A stretch of 17,411 nt of DNA from CBDTTW01 sp965363675. Lineage in GTDB: Bacteria > Bacteroidota > Rhodothermia > Rhodothermales > DASSAV01. Of the stretch, positions 6,792-12,693 are shown piece by piece. Made by a program: the position numbers and the translations under genes. Numbering within the stretch: position 1 is the stretch's first letter; every line of letters begins with the position of its first letter. The stretch spans positions 1-17,411 of the forward strand of contig CBDTTW010000052.1 in NCBI GenBank assembly GCA_965363675.1, read 5' to 3'. Below the pieces are notes generated by a model. The model saw nothing but the letters and a program-made list of their open reading frames with translations. It was not told where the DNA came from and ran no database searches.

Positions 6792-7170
6792 CAGCCTCCG
6801 GGCTCAGCATCTCGTGCACGACGGCGGGCAGCTCGGCGTAGATGCTGTTTTTGTCCAGCAGCATCTGGCAGCCTTTGCGCAGGCAACGCTCCCGAAGGTC
6901 CGGCTCCTGGAGCGCCGTGATCAGAACGAAGGGGATCCGGCGAGTGCGCTGGTCGAGGCGTAGATCGGAAAGCAGTTCCAGACCGTTCATCCCCGGAAGC
7001 TGGTAATCGCAGACGATGAGATCGGGCGGCGCCTTGCGGATGAGGCGTTTGCCCGCCGCGCCGTTGGGAGCGCCGACTACGCGCAGGTCCTCCGCCTCCA
7101 GCAGAAGGCTGATCGCCTCCAGCACGAGCGGATGGTCCTCGATCACGAGTACGGTCTTGGGGGTTTTCAC
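6745..7170 (-). CDS. Single-domain response regulator (receiver only)
   Basis: This 141-residue receiver has its acidic pair at Glu11-Asp12 (VIEDHP), the phospho-acceptor Asp55 in IVCDYQLPGMNG, the switch Thr85 in LITAL and the conserved Lys107. The residue after that Lys is Asn (LLDKNS) instead of the usual Pro. Residues after about 122 (SPEAANTDPEAAPSRTRTT) look disordered and are encoded by the 47 bp shared with the convergent response regulator. There is no DNA-binding or enzymatic domain. The gene follows the hybrid kinase on the same strand after a 165-bp gap that carries a palindrome cluster, so it may have its own promoter as well as receive kinase-gene readthrough. It probably exchanges phosphate with the kinase's own receiver or histidine. 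Confidence 0.9.
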   Translation of the reverse strand: MKTPKTVLVIEDHPLVLEAISLLLEAEDLRVVGAPNGAAGKRLIRKAPPDLIVCDYQLPGMNGLELLSDLRLDQRTRRIPFVLITALQEPDLRERCLRKGCQMLLDKNSIYAELPAVVHEMLSPEAANTDPEAAPSRTRTT

Positions 7171-7177
7171 GGCGCAG

Positions 7178-7263
7178 CGTTCCGGTAGGTATGCGTTCCT
7201 GGAACGTTAATCGGCGACGGCGGCCCTCAGTTTCCCCCCTGCGCCGGAACGTTACTCCGTTCC
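7178..7263. promoter_or_regulatory. Cluster of GGAACG/CGTTCC palindromes upstream of the response regulator
   Basis: Five copies of the hexamer occur in 86 bp: CGTTCC at 7178; the 13-bp palindrome CGTTCC-T-GGAACG at 7194-7206; and the inverted repeat GGAACG-N6-CGTTCC at 7246-7263. They lie 8-93 bp upstream of the minus-strand regulator start at 7170, where operators are expected. The two GCGTTCC units at 7177 and 7193 are 16 bp apart. This looks like an array of binding sites for a dimeric regulator. GGAAC is also a common -35 core of ECF sigma factors, but no matching -10 was found. The array is seen directly; its function is inferred. Confidence 0.5.
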
Positions 7264-7289
7264 AACGAGTCGGCGGCAAGAAGTTGTTA

Positions 7290-7326
7290 CGCAACATTTT
7301 GCGCCCGCTACGGGCCGGCGCGGGCG
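7290..7326. other. Two hairpins just downstream of the hybrid kinase gene
   Basis: CGCAA (7290-7294) pairs with TTGCG (7299-7303) around a 4-nt loop, and CGCCCGC (7302-7308) pairs with GCGGGCG (7320-7326) around an 11-nt loop. They share two bases, so they are alternative folds. They start about 10 bases after the kinase stop on the minus strand and could attenuate readthrough into the response regulator gene. No T-run follows, so an intrinsic terminator is not established. Confidence 0.3.
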
Positions 7327-7335
7327 GGCTGCGGG

Positions 7336-8859
7336 CTACTTTTCGACGGCCGCGCCGAGCAGCGAATGGCGGATCAGATCCAGCAAGTCATCCACGGCGA
7401 AGGGCTTGGGCAGGTAGTCGTTGAAGCCGTCGCGGATGAAGCGCTCGCGGTCGCCGGGCAGGGCGTAGGCCGTCAGCGCGATGACCGGGGTGTGCTCGTG
7501 GCCGGGGATCTGCCGCAAGGCGTGCATCACGTCCAGGCCGGTGCGGTCGCTGCTGAGGTTGATGTCCATGAGCACCAGATCGATCCTGCGGGCGGCGGCT
7601 TCCTGAAGCGCCTCCTCGGGGGCCCCCGAGGCCGACACGTCGTAGTACTCCTCCAGGATGTGCTCCAGCAGAAAGCGGGTGTCGGGGTTGTCCTCGACCA
7701 GCAGAATCGTGGCGCGGCCGCTGGCGGGGCGGTCCGACTGCGTGTAGGGGTTTTCCAGGGTATGAGCGCCTTCCTCGCTCACGGCCAGAGGGAATGTGAC
7801 GGTAAAGCGGCTGCCCTCGCCTTTGCGGCTTTCTACGTCGATGGCGCCGTTCATGATTTCGACGAGCCGCTTCGTCAGGGCAAGGCCCAGCCCGACGCCC
7901 TCCGACGTGCGCCCGGCCTGCGCCTCCTGCTTGAACGCATCGAAGACGTGCGGCAGGAACGCCGCGTCGATGCCCGTGCCGGTGTCCTCGACGGCGACCG
8001 CCACGACGGCGCCGCCCTCGACGCGCACCGAGACGCGCACCTCGCCCTCGTCGGTGTACTTGATGGCGTTGCCGATCAGGTTGTAGGCGATGCTGCTGAG
8101 GGCGCCCCGGTCGAGGCAGGCCGGCATGGCCGCCGCGTCCGAAGCGATGGAGAGCCCCAGCCCCTTGTCCTCGGCCAGCGGCCGCAGCAGCTCTACGATG
8201 GCGTGCACCTCGGCGCCCACGTCGATGGGCTCCAGTTGCACTTCGGCTTGCTGCGCGTCCAGCTTGGCGAGCGTAAGCACCAAGCCCAGCATGTCGAGCA
8301 GGCGCTTGCCGCTCGTCTCGATGGTCTGGGCGAACTCGCGCTGCTCCCCGGAAAGCTCGCGCGAGAGCACCGACGCGAAGCCGATGACCGAGGTAAGCGG
8401 CGTACGGATCTCGTGGCTCATCGTCGCCAGAAACGCCGACTTCGAGAGGCTGGAGGCTTCGGCAGCCTCAACGGCCTTGCGCAGTTCCTGCTCGCGGCGG
8501 CGCTCGCGCGTGATGTTCAGCATGGACCCGGTCACGCCCGTCACGGCGCCCTCGGGGCTGTACTGCGGCGAGAGCGAGAGGCGATACCACCCCGGCTTGC
8601 CCCGGATGCTAAGCTCCAGGTCCTCCTGAAGGCTTTCGAGGCGGTTCAGGACGTGCTGCTTGAGCGCCGCGAGCTTTGCCGCGTGGGCCTTCGTGAACAG
8701 GTGCGCGTCCGTCTGGCCCGCCGCCGCCGTACGCGGCACGACCCCCGACGGGTTGAAAACCCACGTATAGACCAGATCTACGTCCTGATGAAACAGGAAG
8801 ATGGGAACGCGTCGGAGTGCGACATCGAAGACTTCAGTTTCTTTTGCCGCATCCTGCAT
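7336..8859 (-). CDS. Hybrid sensor histidine kinase (PAS-HisKA-HATPase-REC)
   Basis: This 507-residue protein has no membrane span and is presumably cytoplasmic. Residues about 13-120 form a PAS domain (FLFHQDVDLVYTWVFNP, then GQTDAHLF, and the C-terminal strands WYRLSLSPQYSPEG) of the kind often seen in soluble PAS kinases. HisKA follows at about 140-205 with His149 in MSHEIRTPL. The ATPase domain (about 245-358) has the N-box (NLIGNAIKYT, 260-269), G1 (DTGTGI, 292-297) and G2 (GVGLGLALTK, 321-330). A receiver occupies about 383-502 with Asp390, phospho-acceptor Asp432 (LMDINL), Thr463 and Lys485 (LPKPF). All catalytic residues are intact, so it should autophosphorylate His149 and pass phosphate to Asp432. 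ATG 8859 is chosen because upstream in-frame sequence is Arg-rich and non-homologous. The two nearby single-domain response regulators are the likely partners. The signal sensed is unknown, and no heme, flavin or bilin ligand residue can be identified with confidence. Confidence 0.93.
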   Translation of the reverse strand: MQDAAKETEVFDVALRRVPIFLFHQDVDLVYTWVFNPSGVVPRTAAAGQTDAHLFTKAHAAKLAALKQHVLNRLESLQEDLELSIRGKPGWYRLSLSPQYSPEGAVTGVTGSMLNITRERRREQELRKAVEAAEASSLSKSAFLATMSHEIRTPLTSVIGFASVLSRELSGEQREFAQTIETSGKRLLDMLGLVLTLAKLDAQQAEVQLEPIDVGAEVHAIVELLRPLAEDKGLGLSIASDAAAMPACLDRGALSSIAYNLIGNAIKYTDEGEVRVSVRVEGGAVVAVAVEDTGTGIDAAFLPHVFDAFKQEAQAGRTSEGVGLGLALTKRLVEIMNGAIDVESRKGEGSRFTVTFPLAVSEEGAHTLENPYTQSDRPASGRATILLVEDNPDTRFLLEHILEEYYDVSASGAPEEALQEAAARRIDLVLMDINLSSDRTGLDVMHALRQIPGHEHTPVIALTAYALPGDRERFIRDGFNDYLPKPFAVDDLLDLIRHSLLGAAVEK

Positions 8860-9014
8860 GGACGCCTGAGTCAACAAGGAGATCGCGTGAAGGGGAAGCC
8901 TGCCTGATGGAAGATACCTACTGCCGCCGACCCGGTACGCGCGGCGCCGAGGCGTCAGACCATTGTAACAACTAATTCCAGCAGATGCAGGTTTCCTCCG
9001 CTTCGGCGGCCTCC

Positions 9015-9449
9015 TCAGGCGCGCGCGGCGGCCCGCGCCACGGCGGCGGCGGCAAAGGCGCCCAGGGTATACCACGCGACGGTCATGGCGGCGGTGGCAT
9101 GCGTGCGGCGGCTCGGGGCGGCGCCGAGCCCCAGCTTCGGGGGCAGCGCCACGGCGCCGATGCCGGCGGCCAGTCCCAGCGCTCCGGCGCGCGCCCACGC
9201 CGAAGGTTTGCTGCCCACGAGCGTGTAGTAGGCGGCGTTCGAGACCAGGTCCCCCACCAAGGCCAGGGTATGCAGCTCGCCGGGCGGCGGCGGCTCGGCC
9301 CCGGCCGCCTCGAAGCCCCGCGCCAGGGCGCGCATGCCCAGCAGGTCCATGCGCGGCGCGTCGGGATTCAGGCGCCGCACAGTTTCGTGCACGGCCGTCA
9401 GGACGGCCGCGCCGGCGGCCCCGCCAAGAACCGCATGGAATATGCTCAT
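9015..9449 (-). CDS. Small integral membrane protein, function unknown
   Basis: The 144-residue protein has about four hydrophobic segments (roughly residues 4-22, 60-80, 86-108 and 115-140). Between the first two lies a hydrophilic stretch with ETVRRLNPDAPRMDLLGMRAL, which looks conserved in character, and a later PPKLGLG-x3-SRRT motif precedes the last helix. I recall similar hypothetical proteins in other Bacteroidota but cannot name a Pfam family or a function. Start ATG 9449 gives a sensible first helix. The gene begins 23 bp after the stop of the DUF2630-like gene and is probably co-transcribed with it. The His21-Glu22 pair at the end of helix 1 could be functional, but this is speculation. 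Confidence 0.65.
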   Translation of the reverse strand: MSIFHAVLGGAAGAAVLTAVHETVRRLNPDAPRMDLLGMRALARGFEAAGAEPPPPGELHTLALVGDLVSNAAYYTLVGSKPSAWARAGALGLAAGIGAVALPPKLGLGAAPSRRTHATAAMTVAWYTLGAFAAAAVARAAARA

Positions 9450-9472
9450 CGGTTATACGCGGTAAAGCTTCG

Positions 9473-9670
9473 TCATTCGGATGACCGGCCGGGAAAACGC
9501 CCCTGCCCGGACTCGCGTCTGCGAAGCGCTTCCCAAGATTGATCGAGTTCGCGGCGCAAAGCGCGCAAACGAATCTCTTTTTGCTCGGCCGGCTCCTCGG
9601 ATTCCAGGGCGAGCCGTTTTTCTTCTTCTACTTTCCGCCGGAGGCGGCTGAAAACGCGTAATCCGCTCAT
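9473..9670 (-). CDS. DUF2630-like small coiled-coil protein
   Basis: This 65-residue charged, helical protein carries VEEEKRLAL at 14-22 and LRRELDQSWEALRRRES at 36-52. These match the two conserved parts of DUF2630 (a VEEEHRL-type segment and an LDQCWDLLRQR-type segment) in both sequence and spacing. DUF2630 proteins are short and of unknown function. ATG 9670 is chosen because it puts 13 residues before the VEEE segment, as in the family; a GTG at 9709 with an adjacent AAGGAG is possible and would add 13 residues. The family's usual Cys before Trp is Ser here. It lies between two membrane-protein genes on the same strand. Confidence 0.6.
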   Translation of the reverse strand: MSGLRVFSRLRRKVEEEKRLALESEEPAEQKEIRLRALRRELDQSWEALRRRESGQGRFPGRSSE

Positions 9671-9792
9671 AGAAGCGCTCGGCGAGGTGACTTGCAGGTT
9701 CGGAGACACTCCTTCAAGGAATGAATTCCAAACGCATTAAGCCACTGCGCACAAGCCTTCCCCTCGCCGGTTGCGCTGAATTCCTCACAAAG

Positions 9793-10194
9793 TCATAAAC
9801 CGCCGCCCTCGCGCTCACGCTTCCGCACGCGGCGCGGCGCGGCGTCCTCGCCCGGTTCCTCGCCGGGCGGCGGCAACTCCACAGGCCCCGCGTCGGAGAC
9901 GAACACCTCGCCTCCGGGCTCGGCAAGCTCTGTCGCCGGGACGGCCTCGCGGACGGGGCGCGCCGGGGATACGGATTCGTCGGGCTCGTCGGCCGCCGGA
10001 GCCGCATTGCCGGGCCGCAAGCGGCCGGCAGGCTTCTTCCACGCCGCATACCCCAGCGCCGCCAGCGCCGCCGCGCCTGCGCCCAGAAGCGCCGCCCAGC
10101 GAAGCCCCGAGTATGTGGCCTTCTCGGGGAGCTTCGCGCGGCGGCTTCGGGCGCGCCCGGGCGTGCGTATTGCGGCGCGGAGGTCGCGGGTCAT
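9793..10194 (-). CDS. Single-span membrane protein with Pro/Glu-rich tail, unknown function
   Basis: This is a 133-residue protein with a basic N-terminus (nine Arg or Lys in the first 22 residues), one transmembrane helix (about 31-51, GLRWAALLGAGAAALAALGYA) and a KK stop-transfer signal. A long acidic, Pro/Ala-rich, probably disordered region follows (about 60-120), ending in a basic patch (RRVRKRERE). The GAGAAALAALGYAAW helix is Gly/Ala-zipper-like and could self-associate. An AGAGGAA ribosome-binding site lies about 8 bases before the ATG and is part of a tandem 17-bp repeat. I do not recognise the family. The ribosome-binding site and a clean membrane-topology signal argue that the gene is real. 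Confidence 0.55.
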   Translation of the reverse strand: MTRDLRAAIRTPGRARSRRAKLPEKATYSGLRWAALLGAGAAALAALGYAAWKKPAGRLRPGNAAPAADEPDESVSPARPVREAVPATELAEPGGEVFVSDAGPVELPPPGEEPGEDAAPRRVRKREREGGGL

Positions 10195-10204
10195 GGGGAT
10201 CGTT

Positions 10205-10238
10205 CCTCTAGGTGATGCTGCCCTCTAGGTGATGCTGC
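10205..10238. repeat. Tandem 17-bp duplication carrying a ribosome-binding site
   Basis: CCTCTAGGTGATGCTGC occurs twice with no gap (10205-10221 and 10222-10238). On the minus strand each copy ends in CCTAGAGG, which provides the AGAGG ribosome-binding site of the downstream single-span membrane protein; only the 10205-10221 copy is at a working distance (about 10 bases). The duplication fills most of the 51-bp gap between the coiled-coil lipoprotein stop and this gene's start. It looks like a recent slippage or duplication event. Confidence 0.7.
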
Positions 10239-10245
10239 GCGGGGC

Positions 10246-10944
10246 CTAGAAATGCACCTCCAGTTCCTCGGGCACGTCGATGTCGTAGTACGCCTGCTCG
10301 ACCTTGTCCCAGCCCTCGGAAAGGTTGCGCTTGAGGTCGCGCCAGCCTTCTTCGGTGGCGTTGTCCAGCTCGTTCATGCGCTGCCGGAACGCCTCGCGCT
10401 CGTCCTTGAGGCTGCTCACTTCGCGCTCGAAGCCTTCCAGCTCGGGAGCGTTGATGTTGGGACGCTGAAGCTCCATCCGCTCGATGCGGCGGTCCAGCTC
10501 CGTCATCTCGTCGTTGAGTTCCGCCCGGAACTCCTCTTTCGTCTCGGCCGCTTCCAAGTGGGCCTTCGTCAGCAAGCGGTCCAGTTCGCGGTATTCCTCG
10601 GCCAGGTCCTCGCGGGCCTCGGCGATCACGCCTTCGTCGGCCGACTGGCGCAGGGTGTCGCGCAGCACGCTGATGCGGTCGCGCTTCTCGCGGGCGTCTT
10701 CAAGGGCTTCGCGCACCTCCTCGCGGGCCTCCTCGGGCAGGGTCGCCAGCTTGGCGTCGAGCTGCTGGATGTCCTGGTTTACCTCCTCCATGCGCCGGTC
10801 CATGCGGCTATCCAGGTCCTGCCCGGCTTGCACTACCGCCGCAGAATCCGCGTCCATGGCGTCGTCGGCATCGTTCTTCGGCGCGCAGCCGGCCATGAGC
10901 AAAATCATGAGCAGGGGCGCAAATCGTTTGAATGCTAAGGGCAT
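10246..10944 (-). CDS. Coiled-coil lipoprotein, function unknown
   Basis: The 232-residue precursor has a short signal peptide with lipobox LLMAGC (Cys20), so it is a membrane-anchored envelope protein. After an Asp-rich linker (21-34), residues about 40-200 are almost wholly charged heptad-type helix (Glu, Arg, Asp, Leu), a long coiled coil. The end has a repeated Trp motif (EGWRDLKRN then EGWDKVEQ) and a short acidic tail. ATG 10944 follows a strong AAGAGGAGAACC ribosome-binding site, which rules out longer forms. No enzymatic motif is visible. Such proteins may act as periplasmic spacers or stress-related scaffolds, but this is inference. The next gene starts 51 bp downstream on the same strand, suggesting an operon with the single-span protein. 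Confidence 0.75.
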   Translation of the reverse strand: MPLAFKRFAPLLMILLMAGCAPKNDADDAMDADSAAVVQAGQDLDSRMDRRMEEVNQDIQQLDAKLATLPEEAREEVREALEDAREKRDRISVLRDTLRQSADEGVIAEAREDLAEEYRELDRLLTKAHLEAAETKEEFRAELNDEMTELDRRIERMELQRPNINAPELEGFEREVSSLKDEREAFRQRMNELDNATEEGWRDLKRNLSEGWDKVEQAYYDIDVPEELEVHF

Positions 10945-11085
10945 GGTTCTCCTCTTCAGAATGGGTGGGTGCACTGCTTTTGCTGTCCGTATAGCGCCTT
11001 CGGCATGCAGGCGTTCCACGGCCGAAGGCGGCAGGGCACGTATTCGTACCCTATCTCACACGAACGTTACCCCCCCGGGCGGGGC

Positions 11086-12006
11086 CTAGCGGCTCAGGAG
11101 GCCGCGGCTGCGCAACCACCGGTCCAGCAGGTCGCTCCAGGCGTCGAGCGCAGGGTCGAGCGGGGCTAGCCCGACGCCGTGGCGGCCGCGCTCGAAAACG
11201 TGCATCTCGGCCGGGATGCCGTGCGCGCGCAACCCGGCGAAGTAAAGCAGGCTGTTCTCGACCGGCACTACGCCGTCGTCGGTGGTGTGAAACAGGAAAG
11301 CCGGGGGCGTCTCGGCCGTGATGCGCCGTTCGGCGCTCATGCGGGCGACGAGGGCCGAGTCGGGGGCGGCCCCGAGCAGGTTGCCCCGGGAGCCCCGGTG
11401 CGTGTACTCGCCCATCGTGATGACGGGGTAGGCGAGGATAGAGAAGTCGGGGCGCGCGCTCTGGCGGTCGATAGGGTCGGCGGCCCCGGCCTCTCCGGCG
11501 TCGAACTGCGTGGAGGCCGTGGCGGCGAGGTGCCCTCCGGCCGAGAAGCCCCACACGCCGATGCGGTCCGGGCGCAGGTGGTGCGACGCGGCAAGGCTGC
11601 GCACCAGGCGCAAGGCCCGCTGCGCGTCGAGCAGCGGCGCCGGGTGGCCGTAGCGCGGCCCGAGGCGGTACTCCAGCACGGCCGCCGCCACGCCCCGGTT
11701 CACGAGCCACTCGGCGATCTGGCGGCCCTCGTGGTCGAGCGCCAGGTGTCCGTAGCCGCCGCCGGGGCACACCACTACGGCGGCGCCCGTAGCCGCCTCG
11801 GGCGCGGGGAAGTAGAGCGTCACGGCGGGCTGATCGGCGGGCTCGGCCCCGAGGGCTCCGGGGGCGCCCTCCGGCCAGAGCAGGCGGCGCTCGGGCGGCG
11901 GGGCGCTTTGCCCGAGCGCCGGCGACGCGGCGGCGAGCAGCCACAAGGCGCAGAGCGCAGGGAACGCAAAACGGCGGACGGCGAAACGGCAGGCGAAAAT
12001 CGGCAT
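11086..12006 (-). CDS. Secreted alpha/beta hydrolase (acetyl/feruloyl esterase-like)
   Basis: The 306-residue precursor has a signal peptide (about 1-33, ending ALGQS) and so acts in the periplasm or outside. The mature part begins with a LLWPEGAPGALG-type segment and has the oxyanion loop VVCPGGGYGHLALDHEG (78-94), nucleophile Ser155 in GFSAGG, acid Asp243 or Asp244 in HTTDDGVVP and catalytic His276 in GRHGVGL. This is a complete serine-hydrolase triad. The order and motifs match the alpha/beta hydrolase family that includes carbohydrate acetyl-esterases and BD-FAE (bifunctional feruloyl/acetyl xylan esterase). It probably removes acetyl or feruloyl groups from polysaccharides, though the exact substrate is unknown. 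ATG 12006 is chosen for the signal peptide; no Shine-Dalgarno sequence is visible. It is divergent from the beta-barrel gene and upstream of the coiled-coil lipoprotein gene by 141 bp. Confidence 0.85.
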   Translation of the reverse strand: MPIFACRFAVRRFAFPALCALWLLAAASPALGQSAPPPERRLLWPEGAPGALGAEPADQPAVTLYFPAPEAATGAAVVVCPGGGYGHLALDHEGRQIAEWLVNRGVAAAVLEYRLGPRYGHPAPLLDAQRALRLVRSLAASHHLRPDRIGVWGFSAGGHLAATASTQFDAGEAGAADPIDRQSARPDFSILAYPVITMGEYTHRGSRGNLLGAAPDSALVARMSAERRITAETPPAFLFHTTDDGVVPVENSLLYFAGLRAHGIPAEMHVFERGRHGVGLAPLDPALDAWSDLLDRWLRSRGLLSR

Positions 12007-12146
12007 GGCGGATAGGGCGTAGGGGTGAACGGCGAGCGACAAGGTACGCCCGGCCGCCGCCGCGCCCAACGGCCCCGGCGCCCCTCCCGGCAGGCGGCCC
12101 CGCACATCTTCACCAGATCGTTGACCCCCCGGAAGCCTCGGCCCGA

Positions 12147-12167
12147 GCGCATCGCCCCCCGATGCGC
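12147..12167. other. 8-bp inverted repeat between divergent genes
   Basis: GCGCATCG (12147-12154) and CGATGCGC (12160-12167) flank a CCCCC loop. The right arm overlaps an ATG at 12162 that would otherwise extend the beta-barrel gene, which argues that the longer start is not used. It lies 40-60 bp before the preferred start at 12207, directly followed by an AT-rich GTTATTATG. It could be an operator or a leader stem-loop. Confidence 0.35.
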
Positions 12168-12206
12168 GTTATTATGCCGCCCTTATTCCTCATGCCCCCT
12201 ACCGTT

Positions 12207-12689
12207 ATGCGCCATACCCTACGTTTTCGCCTTCCGCTCCTCGCGCTCGTCCTGCTCGGCGCCGCCCTGCTCGCTCCGGAGGCCGCCTTTGCGCAGCGCC
12301 GCAGCGGCTCGGTGGGCCTCGGCGGGCAGATCGGCGACCCCAGCGGCGTCTCGGTCAAGCTCTACAACGGCCGCGCCCTCTCCTACGACATCCTCGGCGC
12401 CTGGGACACCGACGACTTCATCTACCTGAACGTCCACGGCGTGCGCGAAAAGCGCCTCGGCGACGCCCGCAACGTCAACTACTTCTACGGCCCCGGCGCC
12501 TTCGTCGGCGTGCAGGAGCGCTCGGGCGGCAAGGATGACGACGTGGTGCTCGGCGTGAGCGGCATGTTCGGCCTCAACGTGATCGTGGACCGGCTGGAGT
12601 TCTTCGGCCAAGTCACCCCCCGCCTCGCCGTAGCGCCCAGCACCGACGGCGACGTGGGCGGCGGCATCGGGCTGCGCTACTACTTCTAG
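12207..12689 (+). CDS. Small outer-membrane beta-barrel protein, unknown function
   Basis: The 160-residue precursor has a clear signal peptide (about 1-30, cleavage after AFA). The mature part of about 130 residues alternates hydrophobic and polar residues (SVGLGGQIGDPSGVSVKLY, NYFYGPGAFVGV, FFGQVTPRL) and ends in RYYF. A C-terminal Phe preceded by alternating residues is the signature of outer-membrane barrels recognised by BamA. The size suggests about eight strands. The opening GLGGQIGDPSGVSVK recalls a family of small hypothetical Bacteroidota outer-membrane proteins, but I cannot name it. Of four in-frame ATGs (12162, 12174, 12192, 12207) the last gives the most normal signal peptide. 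No Shine-Dalgarno sequence is seen. Its stop is only 4 bases from the stop of the convergent transporter gene. Confidence 0.8.
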   Translation: MRHTLRFRLPLLALVLLGAALLAPEAAFAQRRSGSVGLGGQIGDPSGVSVKLYNGRALSYDILGAWDTDDFIYLNVHGVREKRLGDARNVNYFYGPGAFVGVQERSGGKDDDVVLGVSGMFGLNVIVDRLEFFGQVTPRLAVAPSTDGDVGGGIGLRYYF

Positions 12690-12693
12690 GCGG

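Noticed and set aside
7201..7263. GGAAC motifs read as ECF-sigma promoters
   Set aside because: No matching -10 at 16-17 bp on the strand leading into the response regulator; the palindromic layout explains them better.
7366..8907. 513-codon plus-strand frame opposite the hybrid kinase
   Set aside because: No family motifs; the kinase on the other strand has every catalytic residue.
7282..8973. Shared 9-mer AGTTGTTAC at 7282-7290 (plus) and 8973-8965 (minus), in the gaps beside the kinase gene
   Set aside because: Too short, in opposite orientations, and such a match between two gaps of this size is not improbable.
8860..9198. 113-codon upstream extension of the hybrid kinase
   Set aside because: Arg/Gly-rich sequence that lies antisense-frame over the membrane protein gene; the PAS domain begins shortly after ATG 8859.
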